Part shown: positions 13,972-25,576 of the stretch, piece after piece | How the letters are laid out: each line of letters starts with the position of its first letter | Position numbering within the stretch: position 1 is the stretch's first letter | Source of the DNA: Macrostomum hystrix | Taxonomy: Eukaryota; Platyhelminthes; Macrostomidae | Assembly (NCBI GenBank): GCA_950097015.1 | Contig: CATNEN010000001.1 | Span: 7,807,001-7,871,000 of the forward strand | Reading direction: 5' to 3' | DNA: 64,000 nucleotides | Notes under the pieces: generated by a model | Seen by the model: only the letters and a program-made list of their open reading frames with translations | Told to the model about the DNA's origin: nothing | Database searches by the model: none | Made by a program: the position numbers and the translations under genes

Positions 13972-14539
13972 AGATTTGAAGTGGTTTCAATTACAGAGAC
14001 TTATCGCAAAGAAGTGATGATAACTGCATTCTTGTTCTTGTCTGTAATTTATCGTCGAGAATTGACAAAAATTTAAGTGGTGACTACTGTATGATTCATT
14101 TGTTAAAATAATATTTTTACAATCACTTGCCCCTTCACTAGCGTTCAACGGTTTGGCGTTTCTGAACATAAAATAAACTGTTGTATTGAAATTTCAATCA
14201 CTCAATTGAATTTTTATTACGCCGTAATGTTTCTTTTTTGAAGTGAACAATTTATCGTGATTGCTAGTTCTGTCCCGTATTGATCTAGCGTTATTATTAG
14301 AAATGAAAACTGTTCTGACTATTGTGCCCTCGTCATCAACGCCTTAACAAAGCTAGCTGCCTGTTGTATGTAACCGGGCTTGTTCACCATTCAATCGCTA
14401 AATAAAGAAACGATTGCTGTCTTTTAGGCATTGTTCTTCTTAGACAAGAAAGAATTGCTAAATTAAGTTTCTTTCATTAATCTTTCTTTTCTTGTCTTTC
14501 AAAACGTATTTTAATTTAATTAATTAATCAAAAGGCGAG
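13972..14539. other. Intergenic stretch, nothing recognised
   Basis: AT-rich sequence between the 55-bp array and the Penelope-like remnant. No exon with credible splice sites was found. Confidence 0.4.
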
Positions 14540-14552
14540 AATCAACATTTAA

Positions 14553-14604
14553 CGTTTAACGACGCGTTTCGCACGTTTCGTGCATCTTCAGGTTTATTAA
14601 AACG
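14553..14604 (-). ncRNA. Candidate hammerhead ribozyme of the Penelope-like element
   Basis: On the minus strand the order is: 5' stem I strand (CGTTT...AAC), CTGAAGA (core CUGANGA), one T, stem II GCACG-AAA-CGTGC, core GAAA, minimal stem III C-GC-G, cleavage triplet GTC, then GTT-AAACG, which pairs back to complete stem I (3 bp, bulge, 5 bp). Penelope-like elements are known to carry such type I hammerheads with a minimal stem III. The extra T between CUGANGA and stem II departs from the strict consensus. Confidence 0.6.
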
Positions 14605-14751
14605 AATATAGCAAGTAGCAAAGCGAATAAATATGAGATTTTGGGTGTAACTTTAATCAATGTTTTTTAAAAAAAAATAAAAAAATTTTCGAATACATAT
14701 TTGATATTCCGTAAGTCAAGAGGCAAGTCCAGGGGCGAATAGCCCCCTCCC

Positions 14752-15233
14752 TCAGAACACACGGAGAACATGGCCCGCGCCACTGTGTTGGAGTTGAGTG
14801 TTGAGGTTAGGGGAATGAGCTTTAATGTACAACGCTTCAAGTATCTGCAGTTTGGAGTCAAATGAGCATTGGTCAATGACTTTGAAGCGCTCTTCGGGTT
14901 TGCAGCTGGAGCAGCTGGAGAGATGGTTTTGAATAGCCGACGGTTTCAGCCAGTGCTCCCTGATTCTAGTGTGCAGGTGCCTTTTAGTCTTCCCCACGTA
15001 GGAGGCGCTCTGGTCATCAGAGCAGTTGAATTGGTAAACTACACCAGCACGAAGAGCACAGGGAACACGTGACTTCAACCGACCGACAAAGTTGCCAACT
15101 TTATTAGCAGAACGAAAGATGACGCGGATGTTGCAATTAAGGAAGTTGCGAAATAATTTGCAGATTCGGTTTTTGAAGAAAGGAGAAAGTCTTTTAAGAA
15201 ACTCCTTGGCTTTGCCACCTCTGGCATTTTCAT
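14752..15233 (-). pseudogene. Penelope-type GIY-YIG endonuclease domain, truncated
   Basis: The minus-strand frame reads CNIRVIFRSANKVGNFVGRL, then GVVYQFNC (the GIY part), then SYVGKTKRHLHTRIREH (the YIG part with its following arginine), then a tail with NHLSSCSSCKPEERFKVI and ILEALYIKAHSPNLN. This is the usual C-terminal region of Penelope-like polyproteins, including the E in the EALYI motif. The open frame extends about 90 nt past the junction into antisense of the RT fragment, so its apparent start is artificial. It has no internal stop, which argues for recent decay. Confidence 0.85.
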
Positions 15234-15375
15234 GTTTGACAATAAGTACTACCGTCAAATTGAAGGTTGTGCCATGGGAAGCCCCTTGGCCCCCACCCTC
15301 GCTGATGTCTGCATGTCTCACTGGGAAACCAACAACAAACCAACATTTGCGTACAAATTTATCTCCTTGAATAAT
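15234..15375 (+). pseudogene. Penelope-type reverse transcriptase fragment
   Basis: The plus-strand frame reads FDNKYYRQIEGCAMGSPLAP and then TLADVCMSHWE, the conserved GxxMGSPLAPxLAD block of Penelope-like RT. Only about 45 residues remain. It lies head-on against the GIY-YIG piece, so an inversion or nested insertion occurred. Confidence 0.82.
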
Positions 15376-15845
15376 TCACAGGTTGCATTTAACTAAAAGC
15401 ATAATGTCAGAAATTGATTGTAAGCGACGGCAACAGGAGCAGTAAAACAGAATATTAAAGTAAAAAATGATTAAGTTAGTTAGGTGCGTGATTATCTTTG
15501 ATTATCCTGCGAAGTGAACTTCCAAATGTACTTTAATACGACGATTCAATGATGAAAGAACTATAGCAGGTCAGGTAATCTTTTGCGGGCCTGAATATCA
15601 GTGTCTCACGCATCCAAATAAAACTAATTAAAGCGGCGGCTGAAAGTGTAATTTGATATTAAAATTTTTTTTACTTCGTTGGCTTAATCGTTGAAGAACG
15701 ATTTTTAATCATTTTTTTAATAAACCATGCGTGCTCTGACTTCCAGTGCTCAATTTGTGGCTGCCACTTCTCTTGCAAGACTCTGTATAATACAATAGTC
15801 CAGTGGCCTAGCCAAGATTTTTGTTCTAGAGTAGCCCCGCGCCTC
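15376..15845. other. Intergenic stretch, nothing recognised
   Basis: Between the retroelement fragment and the long alternating array. The last 20 bases (GAAGAGGGGGCGCCACA) already resemble the array unit. Confidence 0.4.
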
Positions 15846-15849
15846 TGAA

Positions 15850-18532
15850 GAGGGGGCGCCACATTAGTTTATTCAGCTGATAAGGGGGCCACATCGTTTA
15901 GTCAGCTGATAAGGGGGCGCCACATTAGTTTATTCAGCTGATAAGGAGGCGCCACATCGTTTAGTCAGCTGATAAGGAGGCGTCACATTAGTTTATTCAG
16001 CTGATAAGGGGGCGCCACATCGTTTAGTCAGCTGATAAGGAGGCGCCACATTAGTTTATTCAGCTGATAAGGGGGCGCCACATCGTTTAGTCAGCTGATA
16101 AGGAGGCGCCACATTAGTTTATTCAGCTGATAAGGGGGCCACATCGTTTAGTCAGCTGATAAGGAGGCGCCACATTAGTTAATTCAGCTGATAAGGGGGC
16201 GCCACATCGTTTAGTCAGCTGATAAGGAGGCGCCACATTAGTTAATTCAGCTGATAAGGGGGCCACATCGTTTAGTCAGCTGATAAGGAGGCGCCACATT
16301 AGTTTATTCAGCTGATAAGGGGGCCACATCGTTTAGTCAGCTGATAAGGAGGCGTCACATTAGTTTATTCAGCTGATAAGGGGGCGCCACATCGTTTAGT
16401 CAGCTGATAAGGAGGCGCCACATTAGTTAATTCAGCTGATAAGGGGGCCACATCGTTTAGTCAGCTGATAAGGAGGCGTCACATTAGTTTATTCAGCTGA
16501 TAAGGGGGGCAACATCGTTTAGTCAGCTGATAAGGAGGCGCCACATTAGTTTATTCAGCTGATAAGGAGGCGCCACATTAGTTTATTCAGCTGATAAGGG
16601 GGCCACATCGTTTAGTCAGCTGATAAGGAGGCGTCACATTAGTTCATTCAGCTGATAAGGGGGGCAACATCGTTTAGTCAGCTGATAAGGAGGCGCCACA
16701 TTAGTTTATTCAGCTGATAAGGGGGCCACATCGTTTAGTCAGCTGATAAGGAGGCGTCACATTAGTTCATTCAGCTGATAAGGGGGGCAACATCGTTTAG
16801 TCAGCTGATAAGGAGGCGCCACATTAGTTTATTCAGCTGATAAGGGGGCCACATCGTTTAGTCAGCTGATAAGGAGGCGCCACATTAGTTTATTCAGCTG
16901 ATAAGGGGGCCACATCGTTTAGTCAGCTGATAAGGGGGCCACATCGTTTATTCAGCTGATAAGGAGGCGCCACATTAGTTTATTCAGCTGATAAGGAGGC
17001 GTCACATTAGTTTATTCAGCTGATAAGGGGGCGCCACATCGTTTAGTCAGCTGATAAGGAGGCGTCACATCGTTTAGTCAGCTGATAAGGAGGCGCCACA
17101 TTAGTTTATTCAGCTGATAAGGGGGCGCCACATCGTTTAGTCAGCTGATAAGGAGGCGTCACATTAGTTTATTCAGCTGATAAGGGGGCGCCACATCGTT
17201 TAGTCAGCTGATAAGGAGGCGTCACATCAGTTTATTCAGCTGATAAGGGGGCGTCACATCAGTTTATTCAGCTGATAAGGAGGCGCCACATCGTTTAGTC
17301 AGCTGATAAGGAGGCGTCACATTAGTTTATTCAGCTGATAAGGGGGCGCCACATTAGTTTATTCAGCTGATAAGGGGGCCACATCGTTTAGTCAGCTGAT
17401 AAGGAGGCGCCACATTAGTTTATTCAGCTGATAAGGGGGCCACATCGTTTAGTCAGCTGATACGGAGGCGCCACATTAGTTTATTCAGCTGATAAGGGGG
17501 CCACATCGTTTAGTCAGCTGATAAGGAGGCGTCACATTAGTTTATTCAGCTGATAAGGGGGGCAACATCGTTTAGTCAGCTGATAAGGAGGCGCCACATT
17601 AGTTTATTCAGCTGATAAGGGGGCCACATCGTTTAGTCAGCTGATAAGGAGGCGTCACATTAGTTCATTCAGCTGATAAGGGGGGCAACATCGTTTAGTC
17701 AGCTGATAAGGAGGCGCCACATTAGTTTATTCAGCTGATAAGGGGGCCACATCGTTTAGTCAGCTGATAAGGAGGCGCCACATTAGTTTATTCAGCTGAT
17801 AAGGGGGCCACATCGTTTAGTCAGCTGATAAGGAGGCGTCACATTAGTTCATTCAGCTGATAAGGGGGGCAACATCGTTTAGTCAGCTGATAAGGAGGCG
17901 CCACATTAGTTTATTCAGCTGATAAGGAGGCGCCACATTAGTTTATTCAGCTGATAAGGGGGCCACATCGTTTAGTCAGCTGATAAGGAGGCGTCACATT
18001 AGTTCATTCAGCTGATAAGGGGGGCAACATCGTTTAGTCAGCTGATAAGGAGGCGCCACATTAGTTTATTCAGCTGATAAGGGGGCCACATCGTTTAGTC
18101 AGCTGATAAGGGGGCCACATCGTTTATTCAGCTGATAAGGAGGCGCCACATTAGTTTATTCAGCTGATAAGGAGGCGCCACATTAGTTTATTCAGCTGAT
18201 AAGGAGGCGTCACATTAGTTTATTCAGCTGATAAGGGGGCGCCACATCGTTTAGTCAGCTGATAAGGAGGCGTCACATCGTTTAGTCAGCTGATAAGGAG
18301 GCGCCACATTAGTTTATTCAGCTGATAAGGGGGCCACATCGTTTAGTCAGCTGATAAGGAGGCGCCACATTAGTTTATTCAGCTGATAAGGGGGCCACAT
18401 CGTTTAGTCAGCTGATAAGGAGGCGCCACATTAGTTTATTCAGCTGATAAGGGGGCCACATCGTTTAGTCAGCTGATAAGGAGGCGCCACATTAGTTTAT
18501 TCAGCGGATAAGGGGGCGCCACGTAGTTTTAA
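15850..18532. repeat. Minisatellite with alternating ~30-32-bp subunits, 2.7 kb
   Basis: Two subunits alternate: CAGCTGATAAGGAGGCGCCA followed by CATTAGTTTATT, and CAGCTGATAAGGGGGCGCCA followed by CATCGTTTAGT. Shorter GGGGGCCACA and GGGGGGCAACA variants recur in blocks. This is the longest array in the window. Confidence 0.97.
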
Positions 18533-19260
18533 CTGACTCGGACTTTTTAATCATAGACTATGATGAGTTCATGTTAAATTAAATTTGATTGCCCGGGGAA
18601 CATCTATTAATTTGATGGGCTCGGAATGCAGACTGTTTGAACCATAGACAACAGATTCTTTACTTAAAAAGAAGCCCATTAAATGTCATCTATTCTGTTA
18701 CTTATTTTTTAATCCCATGACAACATTCTCTTTATGAAATGTGCCCAACTTAGTGTCCTAAATGTAATTTTATTAGTTTATTGTCAGACGTCAAACACGC
18801 AATCATTGCGTAAGTCAGCAGCAATAGCCTAATCCGGTTGTTTACACGTGCTTTCGATCCGACGCACCGCCTACCCGAAGGCATTAATTATACAAATCAC
18901 TAACAAACGGGTGGATAAGGTGGGTGGCATTGAAGAATTTTCAAAATAATCTTCAGATGCTACTGGACAAATTCAAGAACGGAGTAAATATTGCCAATGA
19001 GTCTTATCATCCTCATTCGTGATTGGTTCAGGGGACTCACAAAATACTTCGTCCTCTAATTATGCCCGACTCCAATGACCCTAGAGACAATTTCTGAGGC
19101 GCTAATCAGGACCAAGTCTAGCAGAACGTGGGTGGACAAAACGACACTATAAATTCAGGACTGAAATTAAACCATTCAGCGCCTTAATCTTTTGAGCCGT
19201 AAGTCTCTCGCAACGTTTATACGAAATCCGATTAAATATATTTACTGTTTAAGATAGCAA
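18533..19260 (+). other. Upstream region of the 19-kb GPCR gene
   Basis: Non-repetitive. A TATAAA at 19148-19153 lies about 110 bp before the ATG and is the only promoter-like motif I can point to. Confidence 0.35.
19148..19153 (+). promoter_or_regulatory. Candidate TATA box
   Basis: TATAAA in CACTATAAATTCAGG upstream of the GPCR ATG at 19261. Position is plausible; no transcript start is known. Confidence 0.3.
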
Positions 19261-20791
19261 ATGTCAAAGTCTCTCACGAACCAGCCGATTAAGTTTATGA
19301 TCACACAGAATTGTCGATCTACAAAGCCAGATGATTTAGCCACCAATGCCACCAGCAACACAAATTTCACTGGCGTAGTCGAGACTGTCAGAACGAGGCC
19401 GTCATTTCTAACAGTCTACACTGGAGTTCTAGTTGCGGTGGCGGCGCTGAATGTCGTACTCAATTTTACTAGCCTGCTACTATTGCGTAAGATGCTAACT
19501 AGGGCCCAGATGCAGCTACTGCACCTGCTTCAGTTGCTATGCGCAGCTGAGGTTGCATTCAACGCTAGCCAGCTAGTCTACCAGGCCTTCATTTGGGCCT
19601 ACGGCCTTCAACAGCTGCCGTTTGTCTCTTTACAGGTAGACAAGCGTAAATGTATAAATAGTTGCGGTAGAGATCTGCTCACTGGCACAACATTTTGTGA
19701 CACTAGACCCGCAGCCAGCAAGGAGGCAATTCTGCCCATTCCGCTGACTCCTGAGCACACGCGCACGCAGATACCGTACGCAGGCACACACTCACACAGG
19801 GGTGTGTGTACACCTGCCCTAACTTTCTCATCGTCAGGCAATGTACACTCTCAGTGAGCCTTGGTGGTTGTCCCTCAACGGCAACTAAATGTGGCCTCGC
19901 CGCGAAATCGTGCTCAGGGACCTAAGTAAAGATTAAGTTTAGATTAAATTTGTAATCTTTTGAGTTCACAGTTTTTTCTAACCGCTTATATCCGTACAGG
20001 TCGGCCAGATTGTGGCGGTCGCATTCTGGGCGGTTCTGTTTCTCAGCCAGGGCTCTCTCAGCCTTCGCAACTGGACCGTGGCTCTGCTGTCCTTGGCGCG
20101 CTACAAGAAGATTCGTCATCCAGGATTATCGCTATCTGTCACTACCAGACGAGGCGCATTCAACAGGCTTCTGCTCTTGCTGCCGATTTGTCTGTGCGTC
20201 AGCCTGCCGAAGATGCTGCTATACAACATTGTGGTGTGCAGCGATACTCTGCGTCTGAGCCAGCAGTCAACCTGGCTGCACGGCAACGCAGTTCTGAATC
20301 GCATCCTGATCAGCGCCAGCTACCTGGTCTCCACTCTCCTGCCCGTGGTGTTCGTCTCATTCAGCAACGTTCGCATCCTGCTGTTTCTTCGCCAGCGACG
20401 TCGCCAATTCGCGGCCAACCGGCCGGGTGTTCGCAGCGCCCTCAGCAGGAATCGAACCGCCGATCGCCTGCTCCTGTTGCTGACTGCCGCCTTCCTAATC
20501 TGCGAGATGCCAGCGTTCTTTGCCGGCCTGCTCGATGGACAGCTCTCTGACCGCGCCAAGCGTCACTTCATTCACGTGGCTCACCTGGCCACAATGCTCG
20601 ACTCCAGCCTCAACCTGTGCATCTACCTGCTGTCCCAGAAGTCAGCAGGCTGTGTGCCCAGCTGCTGCGAGGCCAATCATTCGCTGTCTAACAATCCAGG
20701 GAAGCCAGTGGAAGCTGATGAAGCTCTAGCGTTGGATGCTGGCATCGAGCTCCAGGTTCATCCGGTCGCTGAAAATTTACTGGACAACTAA
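19261..20791 (+). CDS. Rhodopsin-family GPCR, orphan, neuropeptide-receptor type
   Basis: Exons 19261-19635 and 20000-20791 join in phase 0 to 388 codons. Seven hydrophobic segments can be placed: TM1 near residues 48-75, TM2 near 83-115, TM3 at the start of exon 2, then TM4-TM7, with a basic loop between TM5 and TM6 (FLRQRRRQ). The TM3 end reads LSLARYKKIRHP, so the usual acidic residue of D/ERY is Ala. TM7 reads SSLNLCIY, an NPxxY motif without its proline. No cysteine is visible at the top of TM3, so the usual extracellular disulfide may be absent. N-glycosylation sequons (NAT, NFT) lie in the N-terminus. The layout resembles FMRFamide/neuropeptide receptors, but I cannot name a ligand. 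The single intron carries a SINE copy. A poly(A) signal AATAAA follows at 21006. Confidence 0.83.
19690..19925 (-). mobile_element. SINE-1 copy in the GPCR intron
   Basis: This shares blocks with three other places: GACACTAGACCCGCAGCCAG at one end, ACACCTGCCCTAACTTTCTC in the middle, and GTGGCCTCGCCGCG plus GCTCAGGGACC at the tRNA-like end. It fills most of the only intron of the 19-kb GPCR gene, in antisense. Confidence 0.75.
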
Positions 20792-21005
20792 CTAAATTAT
20801 GATCCATTAGAAAGTTAAAAAAACTGGAAGCGTACGAGCGTATTTTGTCTGACTTTTTATCTTGTCAAATTATTATCCTCTCATTTTCTCTGTTTTCCTT
20901 AATGATCATCTTGCTTTATTTCTGTCAGTTTTTTTTAATTAAGCACTACGTTTTCTGTACGTCTGTCAATGGTTACACAAGCAGCGTATTTTTCACAAAG
21001 TTGTA

Positions 21006-21011
21006 AATAAA
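21006..21011 (+). terminator. Poly(A) signal of the 19-kb GPCR gene
   Basis: AATAAA 215 bp after the stop codon, in AT-rich sequence. Confidence 0.5.
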
Positions 21012-21509
21012 ATATATTGTTAGATGCGCAAACTGAATGACCGATTTTCGTGAAAGTCCACCATTTGGATCAAACCATCGACGATGCCGATGGTTTTGTA
21101 AGATTCCGTAAGTTTTTTTCATCGGTTAGAGCGGAGAATTTTTAACCAATGTTCTGAATTTTCATGCCGATTGGTTGAATATCCGTGGTCCTTCTATTGT
21201 TAACTTATATTTAAATGTAGTTCTTAATTTGCTTTGTTTTAATTTCCTCTCTTGCCTCCATTTTAGCAGCACGCCTTTATGTATTGTTCAAATCTATCTT
21301 TCGTGAACTATCATTTTTTTATTATGTATGTTGGATTGCTAGCAGGAACTTCCGCTATTTAAAACAAGAATACTTAAATTTGCAGAAATGCTGCACTCAA
21401 AAATGAGTCATAAAATTTAATTTTTGGTTTCTTATTTCACAATCACAATTTTTAGAGGTGTAAAAATTGAATATTGCAAACCATCTTGCATCATATACTT
21501 GGCGTTCCT

Positions 21510-22560
21510 ACTCCCTGCAATCTCCCTACTCTCACCCTGCACTCTCCCTACTCTCACCCTGCACTTTCCCTAATCTACTCCCTGCACTCTCCCTACTCTA
21601 CTCCCTGCTCTCTTCCTACTCTTCTCCCTGCACTCTCCCTACTCTACTCCCTGCACTCTCCCTACTCTACTCCCTGCACTCTCCCTAATCTACTCCCTGC
21701 AATCTCCCTACTCTCACCCTGCACTCTCTCTACTCTACTCCCTGCAATCTCCCTACTCTCACCCTGCACTCTCCCTACTCTACTCCCTGCTATCTTCCTA
21801 CTCTTCTCCCTGCACTCTCCCTACTCTACTCCCTGCACTCTCCCTAATCTACTCCCTGCAATCTCCCTACTCTCACCCTGCACTCTCTCTACTCTACTCC
21901 CTGCAATCTCCCTACTCTCACCCTGCACTCTCCCTACTCTACTCCCTGCTATCTTCCTACTCTTCTCCCTGCACTCTCCCTACTCTACTCCCTGCTCTCT
22001 CCCTACTCTCACCCTGCTCTCTTCCTACTCTTCTCCCTGCACTCCCTACTCTACTCCCTGCTCTCTTCCTACTCTTCTCCCTGCACTCTCCCCACTCTAC
22101 TCCCTGCTCTCTTCCTACTCTTCTCCCTGCACTCTCCCTACTCTACTCCCTGCTCTCTCCCTACTCTTCTCCCTGCTCTCTTCCTACTCTTCTCCCTGCA
22201 CTCTCCCTACTCTACTCCCTGCTCTCTTCCTACTCTTCTCCCTGCACTCTCCCTACTCTACTCCCTGCACTCTCCCTACTCTACTCCCTGCACTCTCCCT
22301 AATCTACTCCCTGCAATCTCCCTACTCTCACCCTGCACTCTCTCTACTCTACTCCCTGCAATCTCCCTACTCTCACCCTGCACTCTCCCTACTCTACTCC
22401 CTGCTATCTTCCTACTCTTCTCCCTGCACTCTCCCTACTCTACTCCCTGCTCTCTCCCTACTCTTCTCCCTGCACTCTCCCTACTCTACTCCCTGCTCTC
22501 TCCCTACTCTACTCCCTGCTCTCTCCCTACTCTACTCCCTGCGCTCTCTTAACTCCCTAC
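21510..22560. repeat. Minisatellite, 23-bp unit, pyrimidine-only strand
   Basis: Units of CTACTCCCTGCACTCTCCCT plus ACT, with CTCTTCC and CTCACC variants grouped in higher-order blocks. Because 23 is not a multiple of three and no unit has a stop in most frames, a 379-codon open frame arises; it is not a gene. Confidence 0.96.
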
Positions 22561-22929
22561 CTGCACGCTATTTCTTTTCTATATATATATATTATATGTT
22601 TCCTATTATATAAATATATATAGACTTTACCAACTGAAAATATTGACTAGCAATACTCGAACCAATGGGAACTTCCATGTACAAAATCCCAACAAAAAAT
22701 AACGTATAAGAAAGCAAAAATTTTCCGAAACAATAACCAACCCCTTTCTGCGATATTCGTAACTTTCAGGCTAGAAAAAATACTCACAAACCAAAATATT
22801 ATTTTTTCACAACCGCACAACTCTCGAGAAATGTCACGTACCAGCCTTGGCATACCTGTATGGAATGCTCGGGTTTTTAACGCATCCACCTCTCCCAAAT
22901 CCGTCTCTTCTTCTCTTTTTCCGTTCATT

Positions 22930-23855
22930 ATTCAATTCCCATTTAAAATTCCTCCCAGTCTCCATTCTTCCCATTTGTCATTCTTTCCCATTTCCAATTC
23001 TTTCCCATTTCCCATTCTTCCCATTTGCCATTCTTCCCATTTGCCATTCTTTCCCATTTCCAATTCTTCCCACTTCCCATTTTTCCCATTTGCCATTCTT
23101 CCCATTTGCCATTCTTTCCCATTTTCCATTCTTCCCATTTGCCATTCTTTCTCACTTCCCATTCTTCCCATTTGCCATTCTTTCCCATTTCCCATTCTTC
23201 CCATTTTCCATTCTTCCCATTTCCCATTCTTCCCATTTCCCATTCTTTCCCATTTCCCATTCTTTCCCATTTCCCATTCTTCCCATTTCCCATTCTTTCC
23301 CATTTCCCATTCTTCCCATTTCCCATTCTTCCCATTTCCCATTCTTTCCCATTTCCCATTCTTCCCACTTCCCATTCTTCCCATTTCCCATTCTTCCCAT
23401 TTCCCATTCTTCCTATTTCCCATTCTTCCCATTTCCCATTCTTTCCCATTTCCCATTCTTTCCCATTTTCCATTCTTCCCATTTCCCATTCTTCCCATTT
23501 CCCATTCTTTCCCATTTCCCATTCTTTCTCATTTCCCATTCTTCCCATTTCCCATTCTTTCCCATTTCCCATTCTTCCCATTTCCCATTCTTCCCATTTC
23601 CCATTCTTCCCACTTCCCATTCTTCCCATTTCCCATTCTTCCCATTTCCCATTCTTCCCATTTCCCATTCTTCCCATTTCCCATTCTTTCCCATTTCCTA
23701 TTCTTTCCCATTTCCCATTCTTCCCATTTCCCATTCTTTCCCATTTCCCATTCTTCCCATTTCCCATTCTTCCCATTTCCCATTCTTCCCATTTCCCATT
23801 CTTCCCATTTCCCATTCTTCCCATTTCCCATTCTTCCCATTTCCCATTCTTCCTA
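22930..23855. repeat. Minisatellite, 16/17-bp unit
   Basis: CCATTCTTCCCATTTC units, some with an extra T. Open on both strands over 900 bp. Confidence 0.96.
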
Positions 23856-24479
23856 TATTCTCCCTTTTTCTCCATAACTAGCAATTTTATGTTTTCTTTT
23901 TCTAAATTATACCCTCTTTCTCCCATTTTCCCTAGTTGGGAGAATTCCCCCAGTTCGTCTTAACTGTTGATTATTGTAATTTCCCCTCGAATCGAATGAT
24001 AAACAGTTGCTTTCGCTCTGCAGCTCAACTTCTGCCCAGCTGCCCTATCATTCGCCCGGTCCCGCATTCGTGAAATCGCGTCAAAGCATGAGGGTCGAGA
24101 ATCGAATTTCTGTTTCCGGAAAATTTCGAAGCTGTTAAGAGTCTCGCCCCCGCAGTTTGACCTAGTTCGAATAACTTCTCGAATTGCTCAGAAAACATTT
24201 CATAATTTTTTTCAGTAAATCTGAAACTTAATGCAGAAATAATCTAATAATTTAGACTGATATAGAATCTACTGTAAGTAACATATAACTCCCAAATAAA
24301 CTAAATATAAAAAACACACAAAAATGACGAAAATACCAGCAAACAAAATTATAAAAGATTAACAAAAACTAATCGAATTAAACAACTAAACAAACAAGCA
24401 AACAAATAAAAAAAATTGTTTTGACTTTCTTGACATCAAGTGATTGTACATTAAGTGTCTAGACGCAATGGGTTTGCGT

Positions 24480-25090
24480 CCCTATTCTCACCCTGCACTC
24501 TCCCTACTCTTCTCCCTGCACTCACCCTACTCTACTCCCTGCACTATTCCTATTCTACTCCCTGCTCTCTTCCTACTCTTCTCCCTGCACTCTCCCTACT
24601 CTACTCCCTGCTCTCTTCCTACTCTTCTCCCTGCACTATTCCCTACTCTACTCCCTGCACTTTCAGGCACTTGCACTTCCTATTCTACTCCTGCACTCTT
24701 CCTACTCTACTCCCTGCACTCTCCCTACTCTACTCCCTGCACTCTCCCTACTCTACTCCCTGCACTCTCCCTACTCTACTCCCTGCACTCTCCCTACTCT
24801 ACTCCCTGCACTCTCCCTACTCTACTCCCTGCACTCTCCCTACTCTACTCCCTGCACTCTCCCTACTCTACTCCCTGCACTCTCCCTACTCTACTCCCTG
24901 CACTCTCCCTACTCTACTCCCTGCACTCTCCCTACTCTACTCCCTGCACTCCCTACTCTACTCCCTGCACTCTCCCTACTCTACTCCCTGCACTCCCTAC
25001 TCTACTCCCTGCACTCTCCCTACTCTACTCCCTGCACTTTCCCTACTCTACTCCCTGCTCTCGTCCTACTCTACTCCCTGCACTCTTCCT
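24480..25090. repeat. Minisatellite, 23-bp unit, second array of the 21.5-kb family
   Basis: The same unit as at 21510-22560 (CTACTCCCTGCACTCTCCCT), but here more uniform. The two arrays flank the 16-bp array and about 600 bp of unique sequence. Confidence 0.96.
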
Positions 25091-25576
25091 GTCATAAAAT
25101 TGGCTAAATAAAATAAACAATAGGACACGAACTTAAGAGTAATTCGCTTTTAAAGGTAACTTTTTGGATCATGCAGTATTACATAACGAATATGAAAAGT
25201 CAAATTTCAGTGTTCAGTTATATTTGTTTTACATTCTGACATAAAAGAAAGGTACAATTACAATTAACTTAAAAGATTATATTCAATTATTAAGGACTGA
25301 AAAGCTAGCACTAATTGTATCGAAAAGTATTTTTTTGCAAACAAACGTGAGTATTTAAGCTCGCAAGCTTGACCGATAACTGAAAGCTAATAAAAAAAAT
25401 TTGGACGGAGTTAAAACAAAATTTGAGTGGAATGTGATTTAACATTCGGGTGCAGCTCAAAAAATTGTAACTCTATTTGCAGTTAGCTTGTCAAACATTA
25501 TATATAATTTGTTAAACAAAAAAATTATAGTTTTCGTTACGATCCTCCATCAGTTTAATTTGATTGCTGGCAATTA

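Larger units (their letters stand above)
14540..15375. mobile_element. Rearranged Penelope-like retroelement remnant
   Basis: Two pieces of one element face each other. On the minus strand, 15233-14752 encodes a connector and GIY-YIG endonuclease segment. On the plus strand, 15234-15375 encodes an RT fragment. A candidate hammerhead ribozyme lies just beyond the minus-strand ORF, where Penelope-like elements carry their terminal repeats. RT of this type plus GIY-YIG is diagnostic of Penelope-like elements. The element is incomplete: most of the RT, including the catalytic YxDD-type motif, is absent. Confidence 0.85.

Noticed and set aside
21474-22613. 379-codon open frame of Ser/Pro/Leu/Tyr repeats
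   Set aside because: Produced by the 23-bp array reading through all frames; no unique coding sequence or splice context.
22831-23963. Several 310-350-codon frames on both strands
   Set aside because: Artefacts of the 16/17-bp array; both strands are open at once.
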